Source: Streptomyces griseoluteus
GTDB lineage: Bacteria > Actinomycetota > Actinomycetes > Streptomycetales > Streptomycetaceae
Direction: 5' to 3'
Length of the DNA: 64,000 nt
Assembly: GCA_000717735.1 (NCBI GenBank)
Contig: JOBE01000014.1
Location: 79,528 to 143,527, forward strand
Position 1 is the stretch's first letter, and every line of letters starts with the position of its first letter. The notes below the pieces were generated by a model, which ran no database searches, had not been told where the DNA came from, and saw only the letters and a list, made by a program, of their open reading frames with translations. Shown here piece by piece: positions 17,792 to 27,518 of this stretch. Position numbers and translations under genes: made by a program.

Positions 17792-18640
17792 TCAGTACTT
17801 GTAGAAGCCCTGCCCGCTCTTGCGGCCGATGTCACCCGCGTCCACCATCCGGCGCATCAGCTCCGGCGGTGCGAACTTCTCGTCCTGGGACTCGGTGTAG
17901 ATGTTGTTGGCGGCGTTCACCAGGATGTCGATGCCGGTGAGGTCGGCGGTGGCGAGCGGGCCCATGGCGTGACCGAAGCCGAGCTTGCAGGCGATGTCGA
18001 TGTCCTCGGCGGTGGCGACGCCCGACTCGTGGAGCTTGGCGGCCTCGACGACGAGGGCGGAGATGAGCCGGGTGGTGACGAAGCCGGCGACGTCGCGGTT
18101 GACGACGATGCAGGTCTTGCCGACGGACTCGGCGAACTCCCGGGCGGCGGCGAGGGTCTCGTCGCTGGTCTTGTAGCCGCGGACGAGCTCGACGAGCTGC
18201 ATCATCGGCACCGGCGAGAAGAAGTGGACGCCGACGACGGCCTCGGGACGCTCCGTCACCGCGGCGATCTTGGTGATCGGGATCGCGGAGGTGTTGGAGG
18301 CGAGGACGGCGCCATCCTTGACGATCTTGTCGAGCGAGCGGAAGATCTCGTGCTTGACGTCGAGGTTCTCGAAGACGGCCTCGACGACGATGTCCGCGTC
18401 GGCGACGGCTTCGAGCTCGGTGGTGGCGGTGATCCGGCCGAGCGCGGCCTCGGCGTCGGCGGCGTCCAGCTTGCCCTTGGCGACGAACCGCTCGTACGAC
18501 GCCTTGATGCCGTCGGTTCCACGAGTGAGGGCGGCGTCGGTGACGTCACGCAGGACGACGTCCCAGCCCGCCTGTGCCGAGACCTGTGCGATGCCGGACC
18601 CCATGAGTCCGGCCCCGATGACGGCGAGCTTCCTGGCCAC
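17792..18640 (-). CDS. 3-hydroxybutyryl-CoA dehydrogenase
   Basis: 282 residues, the standard length of the single-function enzyme. An N-terminal Rossmann domain has the NAD motif VIGAGLMGSGIA (7-18), and the catalytic His lies in GVHFFSPVPMMQ. The C-terminal helical domain includes NRDVAGFVTTRL and ends RKSGQGFYKY. It oxidises 3-hydroxybutyryl-CoA to acetoacetyl-CoA (or the reverse) in butyrate/PHB-type acyl-CoA metabolism. The start is GTG at 18640. It is divergent from the exporter operon at 18862. Confidence 0.95.
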   Translation of the reverse strand: MARKLAVIGAGLMGSGIAQVSAQAGWDVVLRDVTDAALTRGTDGIKASYERFVAKGKLDAADAEAALGRITATTELEAVADADIVVEAVFENLDVKHEIFRSLDKIVKDGAVLASNTSAIPITKIAAVTERPEAVVGVHFFSPVPMMQLVELVRGYKTSDETLAAAREFAESVGKTCIVVNRDVAGFVTTRLISALVVEAAKLHESGVATAEDIDIACKLGFGHAMGPLATADLTGIDILVNAANNIYTESQDEKFAPPELMRRMVDAGDIGRKSGQGFYKY

Positions 18641-18794
18641 GATGTTCCACCCCTTAACGCCTGTTCACTTCTGGCTCTCCGGCGGAGATTAGCGGTCGGG
18701 AGCCGCCATGTGACCGTGAAGTAATGCGCGTCACGCCCTCTTTGACGGACGTCACACTCACAACACCCCGTTCGGGCTCCCGCACGGTCGCCAC

Positions 18795-18811
18795 ATACCC
18801 CATGGGGGTAT
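18795..18811. promoter_or_regulatory. CsoR/CstR-type operator palindrome upstream of the EamA operon
   Basis: ATACCCC-ATG-GGGGTAT is a perfect 7-3-7 dyad of the kind bound by CsoR-family repressors (copper-sensing CsoR, persulfide-sensing CstR and relatives). Its right arm overlaps a -10-like TATACA (18809-18814), and the exporter ATG is 51 bases further on. No CsoR-family gene is in the window, so the regulator would act in trans. Confidence 0.6.
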
Positions 18812-18861
18812 ACAGTCGAGCGCACTCGTCCGGCTGCCGTCGTTCGGGAGGAGGTGCCGTC

Positions 18862-19776
18862 ATGCGTCCGTACGCCCCGGGGACCGTCCCCGCTCCGCTG
18901 CTCCTGCTCACCGGCATGGTCAGCCTCCAGTTCGGCTCCGCCTTCGCGAAACGGCTCTTCGAGCAGACCGGCCCGGCCGGAGCGACCCTGCTGCGGCTGC
19001 TCATCGCCGCCACCCTGCTCTGCCTGCTCTCCCGGCCCGCGCCCCGGCTCCTGCGCAGCCACTGGCGACTGCTGCTCCCCTACGGGGCCGTCTTCGCCGT
19101 GATGCAGTTCTCCTTCTACGAGGCGACCTCACGGCTCCCACTCGGAGTGGTGGTGACCCTGGAGTTCAGCGGCCCGCTGCTGCTCGCCGCCCTCACCTCG
19201 CGCCGCGCGCTCGACCGGATCTGGGTGGCGCTCGCGGGTACCGGCCTGCTCGTCCTCGGCGGCACGAAGGGCATGGACGACCCGGTCGGCCTGGCCGCGA
19301 GCCTGCTCACCGGAGCGGCGCTCACCGGCTACATCCTGCTGGGGGCCCGGGTCGGCAGGGCCGTACCCGGCGGCTCGGGCCTGGCCGTCGGGCTCGCGGT
19401 CGCCGCCGTCCTCGCGCTGCCCACCGCGCCCGTCCTCGGCCTGCCCTCCCCCGGTGTCCTGCTGGAACCGGGGGTCCTCGGGGCGGCCCTCGCGGTGGCC
19501 GTCCTGACGACGGTGGTGCCGTTCTCCCTGGAGTTCGCCGCGCTGCGACGGATGCCCCCGAGGGTCTTCGCCGTCCTGTCGACGGTGGAGCCGGTCATCG
19601 CCGCCCTGGTCGGCCTCGCCCTGCTCGGCGAGCGGCTCTCCTGGGTCCAGTGGGTCGCCGTGCTCTGCGTGGTGGGCGCGGCCGTCGGCACGGGCCGGAG
19701 CTCCGCCACGTCGCCGGACACGCCCCCCGCATCGCCCGATCGATCCCCGTCCCGGAAGAACGGAGTGCACACGTGA
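18862..19776 (+). CDS. EamA/RhtA-type ten-helix exporter
   Basis: 304 residues with ten hydrophobic segments arranged as two EamA repeats. The second repeat ends PPRVFAVLSTVEPVIAALVG and LLGERLSWVQWVAVLCVVGA, typical of RhtA-like amino-acid/metabolite exporters. GGGAGGAGG nine bases before the ATG at 18862 fixes the start. The stop overlaps the next start by four bases (GTGA), so the exporter and the unknown protein are translationally coupled. The substrate is unknown, but a sulfur-containing amino acid or its derivative fits the operon. Confidence 0.9.
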   Translation: MRPYAPGTVPAPLLLLTGMVSLQFGSAFAKRLFEQTGPAGATLLRLLIAATLLCLLSRPAPRLLRSHWRLLLPYGAVFAVMQFSFYEATSRLPLGVVVTLEFSGPLLLAALTSRRALDRIWVALAGTGLLVLGGTKGMDDPVGLAASLLTGAALTGYILLGARVGRAVPGGSGLAVGLAVAAVLALPTAPVLGLPSPGVLLEPGVLGAALAVAVLTTVVPFSLEFAALRRMPPRVFAVLSTVEPVIAALVGLALLGERLSWVQWVAVLCVVGAAVGTGRSSATSPDTPPASPDRSPSRKNGVHT

Positions 19777-20546
19777 CCAGCACGACAAGCCCTCTCGCCC
19801 CTCGGGGGCGCACGGTCCCGGCCGGCCGGGTCGCGCCCCTCCTGGAGACCGTCTCCCCCACGTCCCGCTCGGCGCTCCTCGTCGCGGGCGGGTACTTCGA
19901 CACGGCCGTCGGCATCGGCGCCTTCTCGCTCAACTCCTTCGCCCTGGCCCAGGAGACGGGTGCCGCCGCGCGCCGGCTCCACCGGGGCAACAAGGTGCTC
20001 TACGACGTCATCGTCAACGACCTCGGGATGTCCTGTTCCACCGACGTCTGCACGCTGCCGGCCGCGGGCCCCGCCGAGACCGACCTGACCCCGCTCACGG
20101 CCGCGGCCGCCGAGGCGGGGACGGACTTCACCGTCACCCGCGAGCGGAACCTGCGCAACCGCGCCGCCCGCTCGATGAAACGGTGGCTGCGCGAACCGGC
20201 GGCCCAGCCGCTGTTCTCCCTCGACGGGGACGAGATCGTCTTCCGCTCCCGCCAGTACGAGAAGGTGCTCGCCGGGGTCGTCAAGGGCGATCACGTCGTG
20301 CCCCGCTGCCCGTTGATCGTCGCCGAGTACTTCGCGCGCTACTTCGCCCGGCTGCGGGCCTTCCCCGACTGCGCCCACCGCCATGTGATCGACATCAACT
20401 CGCTCGCCGACCGGGACAAGGTGACCAAGGGCGCCGAGATCTACCTCCGCACCCTGGGCACGCCCGAGGAGGAGATCGTGCTGGTCTTCGCCGACGCGGC
20501 CTGCGCCGATCCGACGGCCCTGACCTACACCGCGTACGACTTCTGA
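19773..20546 (+). CDS. unrecognised protein in cysteine-desulfurase operon
   Basis: 257 residues starting GTG at 19773, overlapping the exporter stop, with GGAG upstream. I do not recognise the family. It has no signal peptide or membrane segment. Visible features are C88-x4-C93 in GMSCSTDVCTL, a basic stretch RERNLRNRAARSMKRWLREP, further cysteines in PRCPLIV, PDCAHR and AACADP, and a C-terminal half beginning HVIDINSLADRDK. It is sandwiched between an exporter and a cysteine desulfurase, so a role as sulfur acceptor or tailoring enzyme is possible but unproven. Cysteine spacing does not match IscU or ThiS. Confidence 0.8.
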   Translation: MTSTTSPLAPRGRTVPAGRVAPLLETVSPTSRSALLVAGGYFDTAVGIGAFSLNSFALAQETGAAARRLHRGNKVLYDVIVNDLGMSCSTDVCTLPAAGPAETDLTPLTAAAAEAGTDFTVTRERNLRNRAARSMKRWLREPAAQPLFSLDGDEIVFRSRQYEKVLAGVVKGDHVVPRCPLIVAEYFARYFARLRAFPDCAHRHVIDINSLADRDKVTKGAEIYLRTLGTPEEEIVLVFADAACADPTALTYTAYDF

Positions 20547-20580
20547 CCACCCGCCCCAGCGGAAGAGGGAGAGAACCGGC

Positions 20581-21732
20581 ATGGCCACGATCTATCTCGA
20601 CCACCAGGCGACCACCCCGATGGACCCGGCGGTCGTCGAGGCGATGAACTTCGCCGCCACCCACTGCTACGCCAATCCGTCCAGCCCGCACGCCGCCGGC
20701 ATCCGCGCCTTCCGCGAGGTCGAACGGGCCCGCGGGGCGGTCGCCCGGCTCATCGGGGCGGGGCGCAGCGAGATCTACTTCACCTCCGGCGCGACGGAGG
20801 GCAACAACCTGGCGATCAAGGGCGTCGCCGCGAGGACGGGCGGGCCCCGCCATGTGGTGACGACGGCGGTGGAGCACAAGTCCGTGCTCGACACGTGCCG
20901 TTCGCTGCGGGAGGCGGGGCACGAGGTGACGGTGCTGCCGGTCGACGGCGAGGGCCGGATCGATCCGGGGCGGGTGGCGGCGGCGCTGCGGCCGGACACC
21001 GCGCTGGTCTCGGTGATGCTCGCGAACAACGAGATCTCCACGGTCCAGCCGGTGGCGGAGATCGGCGCGATCACCTGCGCGGCGGGTGTTCCGCTCCACT
21101 GCGACGCGACCCAGGGGGTGGGCTCGCTGCCGGTGGACGTGCGGACGCTCGGCGTCGACCTGCTGACGTTCTCCGGCCACAAGATCTACGGCCCGAAGGG
21201 CGTAGGCGTGCTGTACGTCTCCAACCGGCTCTCGGACCGGGCGCCGCTGGCGCCGCTGCTGCACGGCGGCGGCCAGGAACGCGGACTGCGCGCGGGCACG
21301 CTCAACACCGCCGCGGTCATCGGCCTCGGCGCGGCCGTCGGAGTGCTCGCGGCGGGCCGGGAGGAGGAGGCGGTACGGCTCGCGGGGCTGCGGGGCCGGT
21401 TCCTGACGGAGCTGGCGCACCGGGTCCCGTACACGCTCAACAGCGGTACGGGACCGGGCTTCCTGCCGCACGCGGTGAACCTGTCCTTCCCGGACGTGGA
21501 CGCGCAGCAGCTGCTCCTGGAGGTCGCCGGCCTCGCCGTCTCGACGGGCTCGGCCTGCAACAGCTCTGCGCAGGAGCCCTCGCACGTCCTGCGGGCGATC
21601 GGGCTGCCGCCCGAGCGGATCCGGGGCAGCGTGCGGATCGCGTTCGGCCGCTTCAGCACGGAGGCGGAGGCGGTCCGCGCCGCCCACGCGCTCGCGGCGG
21701 TCGCGGGCGCCCGTCCGCCGGTGACGGCCTAG
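20581..21732 (+). CDS. cysteine desulfurase (NifS/IscS class, PLP enzyme)
   Basis: 383 residues. His99 lies in VEHKSVLD, the PLP lysine is Lys201 in SGHKIYGPKG, and the persulfide-forming cysteine is Cys326 in STGSACNSSAQEPSHVL, the extended mobile loop of group I enzymes. It converts cysteine to alanine and passes on sulfane sulfur. GGGAGAG precedes the ATG at 20581, 34 bases after the unknown gene. No IscU, SufBCD or thiolation partner is nearby, so it is probably dedicated to the local pathway rather than housekeeping Fe-S assembly. Confidence 0.93.
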   Translation: MATIYLDHQATTPMDPAVVEAMNFAATHCYANPSSPHAAGIRAFREVERARGAVARLIGAGRSEIYFTSGATEGNNLAIKGVAARTGGPRHVVTTAVEHKSVLDTCRSLREAGHEVTVLPVDGEGRIDPGRVAAALRPDTALVSVMLANNEISTVQPVAEIGAITCAAGVPLHCDATQGVGSLPVDVRTLGVDLLTFSGHKIYGPKGVGVLYVSNRLSDRAPLAPLLHGGGQERGLRAGTLNTAAVIGLGAAVGVLAAGREEEAVRLAGLRGRFLTELAHRVPYTLNSGTGPGFLPHAVNLSFPDVDAQQLLLEVAGLAVSTGSACNSSAQEPSHVLRAIGLPPERIRGSVRIAFGRFSTEAEAVRAAHALAAVAGARPPVTA

Positions 21733-21763
21733 GTCCTGTCTTTCCTCACGTACTCCGTATCCG

Positions 21764-22045
21764 TCAGCGCTCGCGCGCGGCGTACGTCAGCACCCGCTCG
21801 CTCAGGAGCTCCTCGATCTCGTCGAGGAGCACGAGGGCCTTGCGCGAGACGGCGGTCGCCTTGCCGCCCGTGGTCATCTCGCGGGTGATGCAGCCGACGA
21901 CGGTGTCCTGGCCGCCGGGACCGACGCCGACTTCGAGCTCGACGAGAACGCCCGGTGGCGTCTCCTGAACGGACTCGACGACATCAGCCTCACCCCTGCC
22001 GATGACGCTCGCCCCCGGCCGGCTCGACGCGCTCTCGCACCTCAT
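21764..22045 (-). pseudogene. hypothetical protein fragment, 5' end lost
   Basis: The 3' part (ending LDEIEELLSERVLTYAARER) reads like a real soluble protein from about residue 21 (VVESVQETPPGVLVELEVG). The only in-frame ATG, at 22045, lies inside the permease remnant on the other strand, has no ribosome-binding site and encodes an unlikely leader. The gene therefore seems to have lost its 5' end at about 21,985-22,000. Product and family not recognised. Confidence 0.45.
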
Positions 22046-22196
22046 GCCGTTCCGCTACCTGGTGGACGCGGTCCGCGAGGCGTACGTCGGCCACTACACG
22101 ACACCGGCCCTGCTGTACGGGGTGCTCGTCGCCCTGGGTGTGGCGGCACTGGCCGTGACGGTGGGCACAAGGACGTTCCGAAGCGCCGGCGCATAA
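22002..22196 (+). pseudogene. ABC-2 permease C-terminal remnant
   Basis: The 64-residue open frame contains LSHLMPFRYLVDAVREAYVG, then one hydrophobic helix and VGTRTFRSAGA. This matches the last segment of a DrrB-like ABC-2 permease. Everything upstream (five helices) is missing, and no ATPase is adjacent. It ends 14 bases before the adenosyltransferase. Confidence 0.65.
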
Positions 22197-22197
22197 C

Positions 22198-22203
22198 TAG
22201 GCT
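22198..22203 (+). promoter_or_regulatory. possible -10 box of a leaderless adenosyltransferase promoter
   Basis: TAGGCT lies seven bases before the ATG at 22211, there is no Shine-Dalgarno, and transcription would start at the ATG. The -35 region is not recognisable. Confidence 0.4.
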
Positions 22204-22210
22204 TGGCCCC

Positions 22211-22783
22211 ATGGTCAATCTGACGCGCATCTACACCCGTACCGGCGACCAGGGCACCACCGCCCTCGGCGACATGAGCCGGACCGCAAAGACGGATCCG
22301 CGGATCTCGGCCTACGCCGACGCCAACGAGGCCAACGCCGCCATCGGGACGGCGATCGCCCTCGGGCAGCTCGACGAGGAGGTCGTGAAGGTCCTCGTCC
22401 GGGTCCAGAACGACCTGTTCGACGTGGGAGCGGACCTCTGCACGCCGGTGGTGGAGGACCCGAAGTACCCGCCGCTGCGGGTGGAGCAGTCGTACGTCGA
22501 CAAGCTGGAGGCCGACTGCGACCGCTTCCTGGAGGAGCTGGAGAAGCTGCGCTCCTTCATCCTGCCCGGCGGCACACCCGGCGCTGCCCTGCTGCACCAG
22601 GCGTGCACGGTGGTCCGGCGGGCGGAGCGCTCCACCTGGGCGGCCCTGGAGATCCACGGGGAGACGATGAACACCCTCACCGCCACCTACCTCAACCGCC
22701 TCTCAGACCTGCTCTTCATCCTTGCCCGTACGGCGAACAAGGAGGTCGGGGACGTGCTCTGGGTCCCGGGCGGGGACCGCTGA
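22211..22783 (+). CDS. cob(I)alamin adenosyltransferase, PduO type
   Basis: 190 residues, full length. The ATP-binding N-terminal loop TRTGDQGTTALGD (9-21), GADLCTP and the helix LPGGTPGAALLHQACTVVRRAER carry the PduO-family signatures. It transfers the adenosyl group of ATP to cob(I)alamin, making the cofactor for methylmalonyl-CoA mutase, in keeping with the epimerase elsewhere in the window. Its last 81 bases overlap the 3' end of the membrane-protein gene on the opposite strand. Confidence 0.95.
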   Translation: MVNLTRIYTRTGDQGTTALGDMSRTAKTDPRISAYADANEANAAIGTAIALGQLDEEVVKVLVRVQNDLFDVGADLCTPVVEDPKYPPLRVEQSYVDKLEADCDRFLEELEKLRSFILPGGTPGAALLHQACTVVRRAERSTWAALEIHGETMNTLTATYLNRLSDLLFILARTANKEVGDVLWVPGGDR

Positions 22784-23407
22784 ACCATGGCGTGAAGCGT
22801 CGTGCGCAGTGCCGTGCGAAGCCTCGCCCGACGTACCGTGCGCGCGACCGTGCGGCAGATCGCGCGAGAGCCCGTGCGGCGCCTTCTTCGGCCAGATCGC
22901 GTAGCTGAGCGCGATCAGGCCGTGGATGCCCGCCGCCCGCCAGGCGAAGAAGATCCAGCTCCGCAGCCCGTCCGTGTTCCCGTCGTCGCCGACGTACCAG
23001 ATCGCCAGGAGCAGCAGGCCCGAGGCGACGGCGGCGGCGACCACCGAGCCCAGCCAGACCGCGCCCTCGTGCCGGGCGCGCGCCATGCCGTACCGCGGCG
23101 GCTTCACGGGCGGCGGCGCACCGCCGAAGCGATGGGCGGCGTGGCCGTCGAGCCACTTCACGGTCCGGTGACCGTGACCGACGGTGTAGCCGATGTAGAC
23201 GGCGGCGAGGCCGTGCTTCCAGCTGGGATCGGCGCCGTTCTTCAGGTCGATCGCGGTGACGACGAGGAGCAGCACCTCCAGGAGCGGCTCGCACAGCAGC
23301 AGGGCGACACCCGTCCGGGGCATCTTCAGGAGGTAGCGGGCAGCGAGACCCGCGGCCAGCAGGACCCAGAAACCGATCTCACAGACGACGATCAGCGTGA
23401 CGATCAC
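22703..23407 (-). CDS. integral membrane protein with His-rich tail
   Basis: 234 residues from a GTG at 23407 preceded by AAGGGGAA. Hydrophobic segments lie near 3-23, 32-52, 120-143 and 155-172. The cytoplasmic loop contains DGHAAHRFGGAPPPVKPPRYG. The C-terminal 60 residues are hydrophilic and rich in HG pairs (PHGRAHGTSGEASHG), encoded by short GTGCG-containing DNA repeats. They extend 81 bases into the convergent adenosyltransferase gene. Function unknown. The tail may have been acquired by read-through of repetitive DNA. Confidence 0.75.
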   Translation of the reverse strand: MIVTLIVVCEIGFWVLLAAGLAARYLLKMPRTGVALLLCEPLLEVLLLVVTAIDLKNGADPSWKHGLAAVYIGYTVGHGHRTVKWLDGHAAHRFGGAPPPVKPPRYGMARARHEGAVWLGSVVAAAVASGLLLLAIWYVGDDGNTDGLRSWIFFAWRAAGIHGLIALSYAIWPKKAPHGLSRDLPHGRAHGTSGEASHGTAHDASRHGSAVPARDPEHVPDLLVRRTGKDEEQV

Positions 23408-23544
23408 GACGGTTCCCCTTTCGGTTCCCCCTCAGCGTCCCGTGGGATCCGGCCGCGTTCGTCGTCGCCGGTGACGAAGTGCGTCTACATCGTTCGACGG
23501 AGGGCCGGATCGGCCCGGACGAGGAGGTCCCCCGGCGGGCGGCC

Positions 23545-24771
23545 GTGTTGGATGAGTACGTGACGCTCCCCAGCCCCGCACTCCCCCGCCCCCACCGCGT
23601 CGACCTGCTCATCGCGGTCTGCGGACTCGCCGGCGGGCTGCTCCTGTGGTCGTTCGGGCTGTACGTGACGCACGACCACGTCTTCGGGCAGCGCTGGGCG
23701 ACGCTGATCCCGCTGACCGTGATGGCCGCGACGGAGGCGCTGCGCCGTACCGCTCCGCGGTTCGCCCTGATCGTCGCCACCCTCGCGATCGTCGGCGACC
23801 AGCTCACCAACGGCAATCTCGCCACGGTTCTGATGTTCACGGACGTGGTCTACGCGGCGGTGCTGTACGGCACACCCGCCCAGGCCCGGCGCATCCCGTA
23901 CGTCATGGGACTGATCACCGTCACGACGGCGGTCGTCTGCCTGGTCTGGTGGCAGAACGCCATCGCGCTGCTCGTGGGCGCGCTCACCGGCATGGTCTCC
24001 TTCCTGCCCGCGGTGACGGGCTCGATCGTGCGCAACCACCGGAACGCGGCGGAGGCCGCCCGGCTGCGCGCCGAGCAGACGGCGCTGCTCGCCGAGATGG
24101 ACCGGGCGCAGGCGGTGGTGGCGGAGCGGGCCCGGATGGCACGGGAGCTGCACGACATGGTGGCGAACCATCTCTCGGCGATCGCGATCCACTCGACGGC
24201 GGCGCTCTCCCTCGACGATCCGGGGACGACCCGGCAGGCCCTCACGGTGATACGGGAGAACAGCGTGGCGGGTCTGGAGGAGATGCGGCGGCTCATCGGG
24301 CTGCTCAGGGACAGCGGCGCGGAGACGGAGCCGGCCGCCGCGCCCACCCTGGCCGCCCTCGACGCGCTGGTCGCGCAGGCGGGGCCGAACGGCGACCCCG
24401 CCGGGCTGACCTTCGTCCTGGACGACACCCGGGAGTCGGCGGGAGCGCTGCCGGCTCCGGTGGAGCTGGCCGCGTACCGGATCGTGCAGGAGGCGCTGAC
24501 GAACGCCCTCAAGCACGCGGCCCCCGGCGAGGTGCGGATCACGCTCGTACAGGGTCCGGACGCCCTCTCCGTGGAGGTGACGAGTCCGTACGGGGAGCGC
24601 CCGGGGCCGACCGCCCCGGGTTCGGGGGCGGGCCTGGTGGGGATGCGGGAACGGGTGGCCCTGCTCGACGGGGCCTTCGAGGCCGGTCCGGTGTCGGACG
24701 GCGAGGGGCGGAAGCGATGGCGGGTACGGGCGGAGCTGCCCATGGACAGGAACGAGGAGGACAGGACATGA
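23545..24771 (+). CDS. chiS: sensor histidine kinase, ChiS-like
   Basis: About 408 residues from the GTG at 23545. A second GTG at 23560 is an equal alternative, since neither has an ideal ribosome-binding site. Five or six N-terminal hydrophobic helices lead to a HisKA_3 dimerisation helix with the phospho-acceptor His203 (ARELHDMVANHLSAI). An HATPase_c domain follows, with the N-box EALTNALKHA and a Gly-rich GSGAGLVGMRERV. The gene overlaps its response regulator in ATGA and sits upstream of a GH18 chitinase. This is the arrangement of the chitin-responsive ChiS/ChiR pair of Streptomyces, and the name rests on that context. Confidence 0.87.
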   Translation: MLDEYVTLPSPALPRPHRVDLLIAVCGLAGGLLLWSFGLYVTHDHVFGQRWATLIPLTVMAATEALRRTAPRFALIVATLAIVGDQLTNGNLATVLMFTDVVYAAVLYGTPAQARRIPYVMGLITVTTAVVCLVWWQNAIALLVGALTGMVSFLPAVTGSIVRNHRNAAEAARLRAEQTALLAEMDRAQAVVAERARMARELHDMVANHLSAIAIHSTAALSLDDPGTTRQALTVIRENSVAGLEEMRRLIGLLRDSGAETEPAAAPTLAALDALVAQAGPNGDPAGLTFVLDDTRESAGALPAPVELAAYRIVQEALTNALKHAAPGEVRITLVQGPDALSVEVTSPYGERPGPTAPGSGAGLVGMRERVALLDGAFEAGPVSDGEGRKRWRVRAELPMDRNEEDRT

Positions 24772-25412
24772 CGGTGCGGGTGGTGGTCGCCGAGGACCAG
24801 AGCGCGGTGCGGGCGGGGCTCGTCCTCATCCTCCGCAGCGCGCCGGACATCGAGGTGGTCGGGGAGGCCCCGGACGGCGAGCGCGCGGTGGAGCTGGCCC
24901 GCGAACTCCGGCCGGATCTGGTCCTGATGGATGTGCAGATGCCGCGGATGGACGGGGTGACGGCGACGGGGATCGTGGTCACGGAGGGCCTCGCCGACGT
25001 TCTGGTCCTGACCACCTTCGACCTGGACGAGTACGTGTTCGGGGCGCTGCGGGCGGGCGCGTCGGGTTTCCTGCTGAAGAACGCGGACGCGCGGGAGCTG
25101 ATCGAGGCGGTACGGACGGTGGCGCGCGGCGAGGGCCTGATCGCCCCCGCGGTGACCCGCCGTCTCATCGCCGAGTTCGCGGCACCGAGCCGTCCCGTAC
25201 GGACGTCGGATCCCGGGATCCTCGCGTCGCTCACACCCCGGGAGCGCGAGGTGCTCTCCGCCCTCGGGCAGGGTCTGTCGAACGCGGAGATCGCGGTACG
25301 GCTCGACATGGCGGAGGCGACGGTGAAGACGCACGTCAGCAAGGTGCTGGGGAAGCTGGAGCTGCGGAGCAGGGTCCAAGCGGCGGTGCTGGCCCAGGAG
25401 TTGGGCGTCTGA
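24768..25412 (+). CDS. chiR: NarL/LuxR-type response regulator, ChiR-like
   Basis: 214 residues: a receiver domain (1-120) with Asp55 in LVLMDVQMP and the switch FLLKNA, then a LuxR HTH (about 150-205: LTPREREVLSALGQGLSNAEIA). GGAGG seven bases before the ATG at 24768 and the ATGA overlap with the kinase support coupled expression. It probably controls the chitinase 125 bases downstream, whose promoter carries direct repeats. The assignment to ChiR rests on gene context. Confidence 0.9.
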   Translation: MTVRVVVAEDQSAVRAGLVLILRSAPDIEVVGEAPDGERAVELARELRPDLVLMDVQMPRMDGVTATGIVVTEGLADVLVLTTFDLDEYVFGALRAGASGFLLKNADARELIEAVRTVARGEGLIAPAVTRRLIAEFAAPSRPVRTSDPGILASLTPREREVLSALGQGLSNAEIAVRLDMAEATVKTHVSKVLGKLELRSRVQAAVLAQELGV

Positions 25413-25428
25413 CAGAACGGCGGTGACG

Positions 25429-25471
25429 TTGGTCTGGACCTCTTGACGATTGGTACAGACCTTCCTACGCT
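25429..25471 (+). promoter_or_regulatory. chitinase promoter with two 13-bp direct repeats
   Basis: TTGACG (25443-25448) and TACGCT (25466-25471) are spaced by 17 bases, a good vegetative-type promoter. The repeats TTGGTCTGGACCT (25429-25441) and TTGGTACAGACCT (25450-25462) are 21 bases apart on the same DNA face and bracket the -35. They match the direct repeats described in Streptomyces chitinase promoters for chitin induction and glucose repression, and they partly resemble DasR sites. Confidence 0.85.
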
Positions 25472-25536
25472 CGCGGGGCGCGCGCATCTTCACGGACCAC
25501 CCCCACCCATGTCCGTCCGCAACTTGAGGAGCACCG

Positions 25537-27384
<1,848 letters not shown>

Positions 27385-27408
27385 CACGTACGACAGGCCG
27401 CGAAAGAC

Positions 27409-27447
27409 GAAGCGGGGGCCGGCGCAGCACGCCGACCCCCGCTTCTT
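27409..27447 (+). terminator. terminator after the chitinase gene
   Basis: GAAGCGGGGGCCGGCG (27409-27424) pairs with CGCCGACCCCCGCTTC (27430-27445) with one mismatch and a CAGCA loop, 25 bases after the stop. Confidence 0.9.
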
Positions 27448-27475
27448 CACGCACCACGTCTACGACATTCACCCT

Positions 27476-27496
27476 CCCCCAGACTTCGTCCGGGGG
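27476..27496. repeat. small interspersed palindrome (CCCCC-GAC-TTC-GTC-GGGGG type)
   Basis: CCCCCAGACTTCGTCCGGGG(G) folds as CCCCC/GGGGG plus GAC/GTC around TTC with one mismatch. It lies between the convergent chitinase and DUF2550 genes. From memory, this type of palindrome is common between Streptomyces genes. It may serve as terminator for the minus-strand gene. Confidence 0.6.
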
Positions 27497-27518
27497 CCCC
27501 ATTCAACGGGCAAAGAAT

